DNA from: an uncultured Aquimarina sp.
GTDB lineage: Bacteria; Bacteroidota; Bacteroidia; Flavobacteriales; Flavobacteriaceae
DNA: 64,000 nt
Reading direction: 5' to 3'
NCBI GenBank assembly: GCA_947496705.1
Contig: CANMDW010000003.1
Location: 124,001-188,000, forward strand
A program made the translations under genes and the position numbers. The notes beneath the pieces are model-generated. The model was not told the origin of the DNA and searched no databases. It saw only the letters and a program-made list of their open reading frames with translations. Below, piece after piece: positions 43,215-51,250 of the stretch (its first letter is position 1; each line of letters starts with the position of its first letter).

Positions 43215-44213
43215 ATGTCAAGAAAAAACCAAACCTTAGGAGAATTTATCATCGAGAATCAAACCGATTTCCCGTATGCAAGCGGAGAGCTGTCACGTTT
43301 GATCAACTCTATCAGATTGGCTGCAAAAATGGTAAATCACGAAGTGAACAAAGCTGGTTTGGTAGACATTACGGGAGCCGCAGGAGAAACTAATATACAA
43401 GGAGAAGATCAACAAAAACTGGATGTTTTTGCCAACAATACTTTTATCAATTCACTCACCAACAGAGAAATCGTATGTGGTATTGCTTCTGAAGAAAATG
43501 ATGATTTTATCACCATCAAGGGTCACAAAAATGATCATAAAAACAAGTATGTCGTACTTATTGATCCTTTGGATGGAAGTTCTAATATCGATGTGAATGT
43601 ATCGGTAGGAACCATATTTTCAATTTACAGAAGAAGTACACCTGTAGGAACACCGGTCACTATAGAAGACTTTTTACAACCAGGAAATCTGCAGGTTGCC
43701 GCAGGATATATTATCTACGGTACCTCGACCATGCTTGTATATACCACTGGTCATGGCGTAAATGGTTTTACGCTCAATCCCGCATTAGGAACCTATTATT
43801 TATCACATCCTAATATGAGATTTCCTGAAAACGGGAAGATCTATTCTGTAAATGAAGGAAATTATGTGCATTTCCCACAGGGAATTAAGGATTATATCAA
43901 ATACTGTCAGGAAGAAAAAGAAGATCGCCCGTATACCTCAAGATATATTGGTTCTCTGGTAAGTGATATTCATCGCAATATGATCAAGGGAGGCATCTAT
44001 ATCTATCCCGGGATTTCTAATTACCCCGAGGGGAAACTTCGCCTGCTATATGAGTGTAACCCAATGGCTTTTATTACCGAACAAGCAGGTGGAAGAGCCA
44101 GTGACGGCTACCAGCGTATTATGGATATCAAACCCACCGAGCTGCATCAACGAACTCCTTTTGTGTGTGGTAGTATGAATATGGTAGAAAAGCTGGAATC
44201 TTTTATGAAATAA
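43215..44213 (+). CDS. fbp: fructose-1,6-bisphosphatase class I
   Basis: A 332-residue gluconeogenic enzyme removing the 1-phosphate of fructose-1,6-bisphosphate. The metal site is [20 protein letters not shown] with upstream [10 protein letters not shown]; the substrate site is seen as [20 protein letters not shown] and [20 protein letters not shown]; the C-terminus has [12 protein letters not shown]. Length and order are those of classic class I enzymes. It has its own promoter and an unusual paired-stem leader and is probably a single-gene unit. Confidence 0.96.
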   Translation: MSRKNQTLGEFIIENQTDFPYASGELSRLINSIRLAAKMVNHEVNKAGLVDITGAAGETNIQGEDQQKLDVFANNTFINSLTNREIVCGIASEENDDFITIKGHKNDHKNKYVVLIDPLDGSSNIDVNVSVGTIFSIYRRSTPVGTPVTIEDFLQPGNLQVAAGYIIYGTSTMLVYTTGHGVNGFTLNPALGTYYLSHPNMRFPENGKIYSVNEGNYVHFPQGIKDYIKYCQEEKEDRPYTSRYIGSLVSDIHRNMIKGGIYIYPGISNYPEGKLRLLYECNPMAFITEQAGGRASDGYQRIMDIKPTELHQRTPFVCGSMNMVEKLESFMK

Positions 44214-44598
44214 GAACTCAAGATGAGTTCAATTAATAAACCATTACTTCCGGGACTCAAAACATAGTTTACCACACTGGCAAAATGCCCCTTCTTTTAG
44301 TCAAAGAGGGAGGAGAACCGCGCTCAAAGCCTGAAACGCAGGGTTTTATGCCCGTAAAGCAAAAACAAGTATAATGAATACACGGTCTTTTGCCTTTAAC
44401 CAAACAATAACGTATCTTTACACCACAATTATAGTACTCTTACCCCGGGATTTTAGAATTAAATCTGGTACACCATCTTTTAAAAAAACAGGATTCTGAA
44501 TTGATAAATACACTTTATTAAGTCGCAAAGCCTTGTTTTTAACATTTTTATGTTAATTTTATGTGAATTTCAAAAAAGAAACTTATAAACCAACCAAC
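44214..44598 (+). other. intergenic region between fbp and the GTPase operon
   Basis: A 385-base gap with no credible gene. Around 44286-44320 the sequence is locally GC-richer (GAGGGAGGAGAACCGCGCTC) and may be a degenerate repeat. TATCTTTA near 44413 and TTAATTTTATG near 44552 are candidate -7 elements for the operon downstream; I cannot choose between them. Confidence 0.5.
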
Positions 44599-44952
44599 AT
44601 GGCTAAAGAAAGTAAAGCTGTAGAAGAACAAGTTGTTAATGATCCTTCTTCAAAAATCGAAGCTATCAAAAATCTAATTTTTGGCGAGAATATTGCTACT
44701 TACAATTCAGAGTTTGAAAAGGTAAAAAAAGACATTACTTCAAAAAAGAAAGAGCTCGAAAACTTTATAGAAGATACGCGCAAAGAACTGCATCAGGCGA
44801 TTGATAATCTAAGTACCGACATAAATATTAGAATTACCGAATTAGAAGATACCCTGGCAGATAAAGCCGAGACACTGGATGCTAAAAAAGTTGATAAAAA
44901 AACGTTAGGAAACCTTCTTATCGATCTGGGCGAAAAAATCAATCAAAAGTAA
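44599..44952 (+). CDS. small coiled-coil protein of the GTPase operon
   Basis: A 117-residue, highly charged, almost wholly helical protein. No characterised family is recognisable. After a short lead (MAKESKAVEEQVVNDPSSKI) come EAIKNLIFGENIATYNSEFE and heptad-like sequence to the end (KKDITSKKKELENFIEDTRK). It has no signal peptide or membrane segment. The ATG at 44599 is preferred to one at 44563, which adds a non-family lead. It lies 20 bases before the longin-like gene, the first of four genes in a tight operon, so a structural or adaptor role with the GTPase is inferred. Confidence 0.78.
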   Translation: MAKESKAVEEQVVNDPSSKIEAIKNLIFGENIATYNSEFEKVKKDITSKKKELENFIEDTRKELHQAIDNLSTDINIRITELEDTLADKAETLDAKKVDKKTLGNLLIDLGEKINQK

Positions 44953-44972
44953 TCCAATCTGTCCAAAAAATT

Positions 44973-45797
44973 ATGGAAGAGCAGGATAAACTCAAAATTC
45001 TTAAAGAACTTCTTCTCACCGAAGAAAAAGAGTTTGCCGATGCTATTGCCCAAAAGGTAGAAGCGCTAACCAACATTGTAAATCAAAAACAGGAACTCTC
45101 TCACAAGGTTGATCCGATTATTGATGACAAATTAGACCAATTCGTTCAGGAAATTCCAAAAACACTGGGTCCAACGATCACCGAAGCTTTAAAAGAAGAA
45201 ATCAAAAACTCGCAGGATGCAGTGGTAGAAGCACTATTTCCTATCATCGGTAAGATGATCAAGAAGTATATCGCTCATGAAATGAAGTTACTGAGTGAAA
45301 ACATCAGCAGACAAACTAAAAAAGCGTTTTCGTTTAAAAACTGGTTCAGAAAAACTAAAGCCAGTGCACATGGTATTAAAGAAGGAGATCTGGCCATATC
45401 AGACTATGCAAAACCCCGCTTAATTCAAATGTTTGTTATCGAAAAAAATTCGGGAATACTCATAGCCGATTACAGTCCGCTGTCTGAAGGAACTATAGAC
45501 AAAGAAATGATTGCCGGTATGCTTACTGCCATAAAAAGTTTTGTTGAAGACGCTTTCCACGGAGGAGGTCAAAATCTCGAAATGATAGAATACGAATTAT
45601 ATACTATACATATTCAGAATTTTTATTCTTATTATGTGGCTGCCGTAATTTCTGGAGCTTATACTATGATGTTCAAAGAAGTTTTAGAAGATCAAATTAT
45701 AGATTTTGCCAAAAATAATATTTCCAGTAAAGAATTAAAAAACAATACCCTTTTCACACAAAAATTAAAAAAATATTTTGCAGATGAAATTGTCTAA
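44973..45797 (+). CDS. coiled-coil protein with longin/roadblock-like C-terminal domain
   Basis: A 274-residue cytoplasmic protein. Residues 1-125 are helical, similar in charge and style to the preceding gene product. Residues about 146-240 (RLIQMFVIEKNSGILIADYS, MIAGMLTAIKSFVEDAF, ELYTIHIQNFYSYYVAAVIS) have the strand-strand-helix-strand-strand pattern of the longin/roadblock superfamily, which in MglB and related proteins binds Ras-like GTPases. Some homologues are named OmpA in databases without reason. Its end overlaps the start of the GTPase gene by 14 bases, so expression is coupled. The GTPase-regulator role is inferred from fold pattern and context. Confidence 0.7.
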   Translation: MEEQDKLKILKELLLTEEKEFADAIAQKVEALTNIVNQKQELSHKVDPIIDDKLDQFVQEIPKTLGPTITEALKEEIKNSQDAVVEALFPIIGKMIKKYIAHEMKLLSENISRQTKKAFSFKNWFRKTKASAHGIKEGDLAISDYAKPRLIQMFVIEKNSGILIADYSPLSEGTIDKEMIAGMLTAIKSFVEDAFHGGGQNLEMIEYELYTIHIQNFYSYYVAAVISGAYTMMFKEVLEDQIIDFAKNNISSKELKNNTLFTQKLKKYFADEIV

Positions 45798-46278
45798 AAA
45801 AGTAGTGCTTTTAGGGCCCTTCGGTGTCGGGAAAACGTCTTTATTCAGACGCTTTATTGATAATGAATTTTCTGAAGGATACAAAGTAACCCTGGGAGTT
45901 CAGATAAAAAAGAAGGTAATTCAATTGCCAGATGGCAGAGAATTATCTATGATCATTTGGGATACAGAAGGGCACTCAAACAGTGTAGAAGATACCCGTA
46001 GATCCTACTTACTGGGATCTCATGCTATTATCTATGTATTTGACTTAACCAGAGAAGATACCTATAAAGACCTCTATAAAGACCTCGAATATCTTAAAAA
46101 TACATATAGCAAAGTAATCATCAAAGTATTGGGCAATAAATTAGACCTGGTACATGAAAAAGAGATGAAAGCAAATCTTTTAGAACTAAACATTCCTTTT
46201 GATTATTTAACCAGTGCCAAGACCAACAAAAATGTTCAGGATTTCTTTTCAGACCTGGCAAAAGAAATAGCAGAGTAG
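45784..46278 (+). CDS. Ras-like small GTPase
   Basis: A 164-residue single-domain GTPase of the Ras/Rab type with all G motifs: G1 GPFGVGKTS (11-19), G2 threonine in YKVTLGVQIKKK (36), G3 WDTEGH (60-64), G4 GNKLDL (118-121) and G5 TSAK (143-146). Switch II is unusual: where Ras has DTAGQ this has DTEGH, replacing the catalytic glutamine by histidine and the preceding alanine by glutamate. Intrinsic hydrolysis could thus be slow or depend on a partner. There is no C-terminal lipidation site. ATG at 45784 lies within the end of the longin-like gene. It probably switches the operon's histidine kinase or a structural partner. Confidence 0.9.
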   Translation: MKLSKKVVLLGPFGVGKTSLFRRFIDNEFSEGYKVTLGVQIKKKVIQLPDGRELSMIIWDTEGHSNSVEDTRRSYLLGSHAIIYVFDLTREDTYKDLYKDLEYLKNTYSKVIIKVLGNKLDLVHEKEMKANLLELNIPFDYLTSAKTNKNVQDFFSDLAKEIAE

Positions 46279-46282
46279 TATA

Positions 46283-47821
46283 ATGAAGCATCAGAAAGAC
46301 AATTTACAATTCAATCCACAAATACAAATCATGAAGGTCTCTTATGAGGGGATCATCGAAGAAACTGATAGCAATTTTTTTAACTGGGCAAAAAGCACAT
46401 CCATTTTTGATGCACATCCATTTTTTGAAATGCTAAGAGAATTTGAAAGAAATAAGGATACCGATAAAACAGAATTAAATTTTCCGTGTATACATCTCGA
46501 AGATAGCAATACAGAAAGAATTTGTGATGTCTCATTTATACTCGAAAAAAAAGAAATTACCTGCATTCTTTTTGATTATACCTCAAAATACAAGGACCTT
46601 AATCAAATAGCACAACAAAAAAACGAGTCTATTCTTTTGGCCAAAGAGCTGGAACTTAAGAACAAATACCTGCTTGAAAAAGAAGAATTCAAGAATAGTT
46701 TTATAGCAAATATTAATCATGAAATCAGGACTCCTTTAACCAGTATTCTTGGGTTTGTAGAAGTATTGGAAAAAACCAAATTAACCTTTGAACAAGAAGA
46801 ACTTGCAAGGATTATCAAAAGAGAAAGTTATCACCTCAATGCACTTATTGATGATATGGTTGATATCTCTAAAATAGAATCGGGAACCTTAAAAATTATT
46901 GAGGAACGATTTGATTTTCAAAATTTTATCGATGGATTTAATGAATCCTATTCTAAAGTTGCCAAAGAAAAAGGACTGATTTTTGAAACCAATGTAGAAT
47001 CAAATATTCAAGAATTCTTGATAGGAGATAGAACCCGTGTGTATCAAATACTAAATAATCTTCTTACTAATGCCTTCAAATATACCGAAGAAGGAAAAAT
47101 CACCTTTTCTGTTACCAAGAACCTCCAGCGAACCAATAAACTTACTCTCAATTTTAAAATTGAAGATACCGGTATTGGTATCCTCGAAGAAAATATTCCT
47201 CATCTCTTTGAACGCTTTACACGTTTTAATGGGTATAAACAGATCTCAGGAACTGGTCTAGGTCTTGCCGTCGTAAAAAACCTGGTGGATCTTCTTAACG
47301 GAGAAATAAAAGTGACCAGTATGCCCGAGAAAGGAAGTGTTTTTAACGTTAAACTTCCTTTTAAATTCGAAATTACCAAAGCTGCACCTCAGAAAAAGAA
47401 AAAAAAATATACCTTGCCAGAGAACAAAGGTAAGTTTAGAGTTTTAATAGTAGAGGATAAAGAGGTAAATCAATATTTGGTTATGAAAATATTGATTTCA
47501 AATGGTAATTTTTATGTAGATGTAGCTATAAATGGTGAAGAAGCCATAAAATATATTGAAAAAAGAAAATATGATATAATTATTATGGATCTTATGATGT
47601 CTCCTATAGATGGTTATCAAGCTACGCACATGATCCGGAATAATTATGGAGACGACTATATCGCCAAAGTTCCTATTATAGGTTTCTCGGCAAAAGGTTC
47701 GGATAACGAAAGAGAAAAATGTCTTAGAGCTGGTATGGATGATTTTATCAAAAAACCATTTGGCCGGGAAGATCTTATTTATAAAATCACAAAGCACATT
47801 GCAAAAAAGGCTGCCGAGTAG
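46283..47821 (+). CDS. cytoplasmic hybrid histidine kinase
   Basis: A 512-residue kinase without membrane segments. Residues about 5-110 look like a PAS domain, ending in ILFDYTSKYKDLNQIAQQ and a short coiled coil. The HisKA domain has H146 in FIANINHEIRTPLTSILGF; the ATPase domain has N, G1 and G2 boxes (LNNLLTNAFKYTEEG; EDTGIGILEENIP; SGTGLGLAVVKNL). The C-terminal receiver (about 390-510) has the acidic pair in VLIVEDKEVNQ, phosphoacceptor D436 in IIIMDLMMSPIDGY and K in FIKKPF. No DNA-binding output follows. It starts 4 bases after the GTPase gene and ends in a terminator, so the GTPase and kinase are made together. Confidence 0.92.
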   Translation: MKHQKDNLQFNPQIQIMKVSYEGIIEETDSNFFNWAKSTSIFDAHPFFEMLREFERNKDTDKTELNFPCIHLEDSNTERICDVSFILEKKEITCILFDYTSKYKDLNQIAQQKNESILLAKELELKNKYLLEKEEFKNSFIANINHEIRTPLTSILGFVEVLEKTKLTFEQEELARIIKRESYHLNALIDDMVDISKIESGTLKIIEERFDFQNFIDGFNESYSKVAKEKGLIFETNVESNIQEFLIGDRTRVYQILNNLLTNAFKYTEEGKITFSVTKNLQRTNKLTLNFKIEDTGIGILEENIPHLFERFTRFNGYKQISGTGLGLAVVKNLVDLLNGEIKVTSMPEKGSVFNVKLPFKFEITKAAPQKKKKKYTLPENKGKFRVLIVEDKEVNQYLVMKILISNGNFYVDVAINGEEAIKYIEKRKYDIIIMDLMMSPIDGYQATHMIRNNYGDDYIAKVPIIGFSAKGSDNEREKCLRAGMDDFIKKPFGREDLIYKITKHIAKKAAE

Positions 47822-47837
47822 GCAGCCTTTGTTTTTT
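47809..47837 (+). terminator. terminator of the GTPase operon
   Basis: GGCTGCC (47809-47815) and GGCAGCC (47821-47827) form a 7-base stem with a 5-base loop followed by TTTGTTTTTT. The stop codon of the kinase gene lies in the loop, so the hairpin is part of the coding end. Confidence 0.85.
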
Positions 47838-47855
47838 ATGCCAGAAAAATGTATC

Positions 47856-48290
47856 TTATCTATTCATATTTTTAATTTCCTCTGCAAAAGTATCACCATC
47901 TACTTCCTCGTCAACCAGACTTAATGCTTTGTCTACAACATATTTTACATTTTCAGATTTAAAGCCAAGGCCAATGCTCAATTTTTCCAGCAAAATCACC
48001 TGCTCATCCCCTTTAATATTATCTGCATACACCATTCTTGCCAGATCATACAAGCGATCCAGTCTTTTCTCATAGCTGGTAGGAGGGTTAATTGGGTGAG
48101 AATCATACGTCTTTAAAATTTCTTTATAATGCTCTTCAGTTATATTAAGCCTTCTGGCCAACCGATCCAAAAAAGCCTTTTCTTCATCTGTTATTACACC
48201 ATCACTCATCGCTACCCTAACGATTGCCGCAAAATGATCTTGATTTCGTTTCTGAAATCCACTATCAAATAAATCCGATATTGACATCAT
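47856..48290 (-). CDS. TerB-like tellurite-resistance family protein
   Basis: A 144-residue soluble, all-helical protein. The signature AAIVRVAMSDGVITDEEKAF, then LDRLARRLNI and the second half (YDLARMVYADNIKGDEQVIL) match the TerB/DjlA N-terminal fold, in which acidic loops of the D-G-x-I-x-x-E-E type may bind metal. It stands alone without other ter genes, so a link to tellurite is unlikely. The frame opens at 48314 in the -7 element; two adjacent ATGs at 48290 and 48287 are the likely starts. Confidence 0.85.
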   Translation of the reverse strand: MMSISDLFDSGFQKRNQDHFAAIVRVAMSDGVITDEEKAFLDRLARRLNITEEHYKEILKTYDSHPINPPTSYEKRLDRLYDLARMVYADNIKGDEQVILLEKLSIGLGFKSENVKYVVDKALSLVDEEVDGDTFAEEIKNMNR

Positions 48291-48311
48291 GTACTCTTGT
48301 TTAATTTGCCG

Positions 48312-48319
48312 CAAATATA
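48312..48319 (-). promoter_or_regulatory. -7 promoter element of TerB-like gene
   Basis: TATATTTG on the reverse strand followed by CG; it excludes the longer frame start at 48314. Confidence 0.6.
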
Positions 48320-48390
48320 ATTAAACTCTACACCTTTTAAAATTTAAAATGAGTGTTTTTTGAGTGTACCCCCCGATTTTGATCGAGGTC

Positions 48391-48482
48391 AGGCCTGTCT
48401 GCCGACAAGGCAGGCTGTGCGCTATATCTTTTATTTTTTACAGAAAAATAAAAGGATGCTGCTTCCATCCTTTACACAGCTC
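48391..48482. repeat. palindromic intergenic element, copy 2
   Basis: A cluster of hairpins: GCCTG/CAGGC with TGCC/GGCA inside (about 48393-48415); GCTGTG at 48414-48419 with CACAGC at 48475-48480; a perfect 11-base stem CTTTTATTTTT/AAAAATAAAAG (48428-48454); and GGATG/CATCC (48454-48470). Read in reverse, GATATAGCGCACAGCCTGCC is related to the shoulder GATATAGCGGATAGCCCGG at 553-570, so both belong to one family. It lies between a divergent promoter and the converging barrel gene. Confidence 0.65.
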
Positions 48483-48578
48483 TTCATGAACCTTTCCAAT
48501 CAAAATCACAAATGATCCTGCCGTATTTTGGAGAAGATAAAGCATACTCCATTACAAAAAATGAACGCATTTATATCA

Positions 48579-49805
48579 CTAAAATATTCTGTATCCAAAA
48601 ATAAAAGAAATGGTGCTATACTCTCCTTTTACACCTACTCTATTCACTAAGTTCCTATCCGTTAAATATCGAGCTTCTATACTATACGTATTGTTATAGG
48701 TATATCCAATACCAAATGCAAAATTAATACTTGATGAATCATCATATTCTCTTTCGATAGCGCCCGATTCGGGTATTTTTAATGCTATATTTGACTTTAA
48801 AACCAAATCGAAAACTAAAGCACCATTTATAAATATATTAGACCGATCACTGATAAAGAAACGATGCCTTGCCCCAACAGGAATTTCTATAGAGCTATAA
48901 TCGATACTTGCCAGATACGTAAAATCTGAAAACGGAGTAGAAGAATCAAAATTTAATTCTTTATCTTCAACTTTGTAGTATTGGTATGTAAGTTCTGCGA
49001 AAGCAGACCATTTTCCTTTGTTAAATGATAGCACATACTCTGCTTCCAAGCCCAATCTGAGGCCTAATTGATTCCCAAAATCAAAACCTTTCCAAATTCC
49101 ACTCTCCATACGGGTTTTTGACACGTTTATCCCCGGCCTAACATTGATATGAAAAGAGTTTTTATGATCCTTTTCTGCCAATATTTCAAAATTTGGATCT
49201 ATACACGTATTATAGTGTACAAAATAGCGGATCAGGTCGCTATTATAACTCACTTTTTTTAACTCATCAATGTTCATCTCACCACATCTTATATCATTCC
49301 AAAGTTGCTGCCTGAAATGATTATTATTCCCTATTTTATTACCATCTTGTCGATACTTTTTATACACCAATTGCTTGACTGCAGAGTCGTTTATACTATA
49401 AAAAAACCGGGTAAAGTTACTTTTTTGGTAGATGTATAGAACAGCATTGCCTTCAACTATATATTTTAAGAATACCGTTTCCGTTTTAAACTTAGGTTCT
49501 TTACTTTGATCTAAATAACGGATTCTATCATCAGATTGATCGATTGCTACTTCAAAGCGCTTGTATTTTAATTTTTCTGAAATACCGAATTCTTGTACCA
49601 AGTTTATCTTTGCTGTTTTTGGATCGGTATTCAATGTTTCCTGATATTCAAACTCGGTGGGATTGTTTTCCCATTTCATATTTTTTATAAAACATTCTTT
49701 TCTTGTTCCGCTGTTATCAATAAAATATCCTTTTTCTAATTTGACCTGTGAAAAACCGCTAAAACTAATAACTAGTAAAAGAACCTGGGTAATCTGTTTT
49801 CTCAT
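48579..49805 (-). CDS. outer-membrane beta-barrel protein
   Basis: A 408-residue exported protein. The signal peptide MRKQITQVLLLVISFSGFSQ sets the start at 49805, discarding 38 residues of a longer frame. Residues about 20-190 (EKGYFIDNSGTRKECFIKNM and VFLKYIVEGNAVLYIYQKS) are soluble. The rest alternates aromatic-rich amphipathic strands (LGLRLGLEAEYVLSF, AFAELTYQYYKVEDKEL, FAFGIGYTYNNTYSIEARYL) and ends in an aromatic residue (STISFIFGYRIF), as expected of an outer-membrane barrel of the PorT or OmpA-barrel type. No partner genes adjoin it; the function is unknown. Confidence 0.8.
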   Translation of the reverse strand: MRKQITQVLLLVISFSGFSQVKLEKGYFIDNSGTRKECFIKNMKWENNPTEFEYQETLNTDPKTAKINLVQEFGISEKLKYKRFEVAIDQSDDRIRYLDQSKEPKFKTETVFLKYIVEGNAVLYIYQKSNFTRFFYSINDSAVKQLVYKKYRQDGNKIGNNNHFRQQLWNDIRCGEMNIDELKKVSYNSDLIRYFVHYNTCIDPNFEILAEKDHKNSFHINVRPGINVSKTRMESGIWKGFDFGNQLGLRLGLEAEYVLSFNKGKWSAFAELTYQYYKVEDKELNFDSSTPFSDFTYLASIDYSSIEIPVGARHRFFISDRSNIFINGALVFDLVLKSNIALKIPESGAIEREYDDSSSINFAFGIGYTYNNTYSIEARYLTDRNLVNRVGVKGEYSTISFIFGYRIF

Positions 49806-50045
49806 AATTGACTTATTGAAGTGATTTAAACTTTTGATTTCTGGTGCAATGATAAAACATACCAGTTTCATTTTTTGAAACTGGTATAAAAAATTATCTG
49901 AATGTTCGCAATTACTCAAGTAATCTTTTAAATTATAGAAAATTCCATTATTCCCTTTAGGGTAATGTCTATTAATTTCTTTAATATATATACCTTTACA
50001 TAGCTATTGTAGCTACATCTTTGTATTATTTTAGTATAGAATTAA

Positions 50046-51188
50046 ATGCAACACCAAAAACACCTTTTCGACCTTTCTGAAGATGTTACCTACCTAAATG
50101 GAGCCTATATGTCCCCACAATTAAAATCGGTAACAGAAATCGGGTTAACATCTGTCACCAAAAAAGCAAGGCCTGATCAAATTTTACCCGAAGATTTCTT
50201 TAATCAAAGAGAAATATTAAAAAAACGTTTTGCCACATTAGTCGATGCACCCGATTATAAAAACACCGCCATTATACCTTCGGTATCTTATGGTATTGCC
50301 AATGCTGCTAATAATATCCCGATTCAAAAAGGAGATGAGATTATATTGGTAGATGAGCAATTTCCCAGCAATGTATATATCTGGCAAGAAGTAGCTCAAA
50401 AAAACGATGCCATTATTAAGGTGATTAAACCACCTAAAACATTCGAGAACAGAGGTGCAACATGGAATAAAAATATACTCGAAGCCATTACCAAAAAAAC
50501 TACTGTGATTGCTATGCCTCAAGTGCATTGGGCAGACGGAACCTTATTTGATCTAAAAGCCATCAGAGAAAAAACCAATACTGTAAACGCCATGTTAATT
50601 ATTGATGGTACGCAAAGTGTAGGTGCTTTTCCTTTTTCCATAAAAGAAATTGATCCCGATGCGCTTGTTTGTGGTGGCTATAAGTGGATGCTGGGGCCCT
50701 ACTCGACCGGGATGGCCTATTATAGTGACGTTTTTAATAACGGAACTCCTATCGAGCATAACTGGATGAATCGGTATAATAGTGAAGATTTCAATAACCT
50801 TACTCAATATGAAGATCGCTATCAGGAAAAAGCTGCGCGATATTCTGTTGGAGAATCGAGTAATTTTGCACTAACTCCCATGCTCATTCGCGCCATAGAA
50901 CAATTGATCGAGTGGCAACCAAAGAACATTCAGGAGTATTGTAAATCGATATCTAAAAATGCAGTACAACAACTTAGAGATCTGGATTGTTTTATTGAAG
51001 AAGATACGTATAGGGCACATCACCTTTTTGGAATTTACCTGCCGGATCATATGGGTCTGGAAAAACTGAAAGCTGCCCTGAAGCAGCAAAGGATTTTTGT
51101 TTCCTTCAGAGGTAATGCCATACGGGTTTCTCCTAATGTGTATAATTCTGAAGGAGATTTTGAACGATTGGTTGCTCAATTTCAATAG
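50046..51188 (+). CDS. class V aminotransferase (PLP-dependent)
   Basis: A 380-residue fold-type I PLP enzyme. The cofactor lysine is in VCGGYKWMLGPYSTGMAYYS; further PLP contacts are in VIAMPQVHWADGTLFDL and LIIDGTQSVGAFPF, and the C-terminal domain has AHHLFGIYLPDHMGL and FVSFRGNAIRVSPNVYNS. This is the group of isopenicillin-N epimerase-like and cysteine-desulfurase-like enzymes; the N-terminus TYLNGAYMSPQLKSV is typical of the former. The reaction cannot be specified. It is followed after 62 bases by mfd, itself with no obvious -7 element, so they may be co-transcribed. Confidence 0.9.
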   Translation: MQHQKHLFDLSEDVTYLNGAYMSPQLKSVTEIGLTSVTKKARPDQILPEDFFNQREILKKRFATLVDAPDYKNTAIIPSVSYGIANAANNIPIQKGDEIILVDEQFPSNVYIWQEVAQKNDAIIKVIKPPKTFENRGATWNKNILEAITKKTTVIAMPQVHWADGTLFDLKAIREKTNTVNAMLIIDGTQSVGAFPFSIKEIDPDALVCGGYKWMLGPYSTGMAYYSDVFNNGTPIEHNWMNRYNSEDFNNLTQYEDRYQEKAARYSVGESSNFALTPMLIRAIEQLIEWQPKNIQEYCKSISKNAVQQLRDLDCFIEEDTYRAHHLFGIYLPDHMGLEKLKAALKQQRIFVSFRGNAIRVSPNVYNSEGDFERLVAQFQ

Positions 51189-51250
51189 AAATTGAATATC
51201 TCTTTGTCAGAAATTGAGATTGCACTTATATTTGCCACAAAACCCGCTAC

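Noticed and set aside
47856..48290. Tellurite-resistance operon
   Set aside because: Only a lone TerB-like gene is present; TerB-like domains are common outside ter operons.
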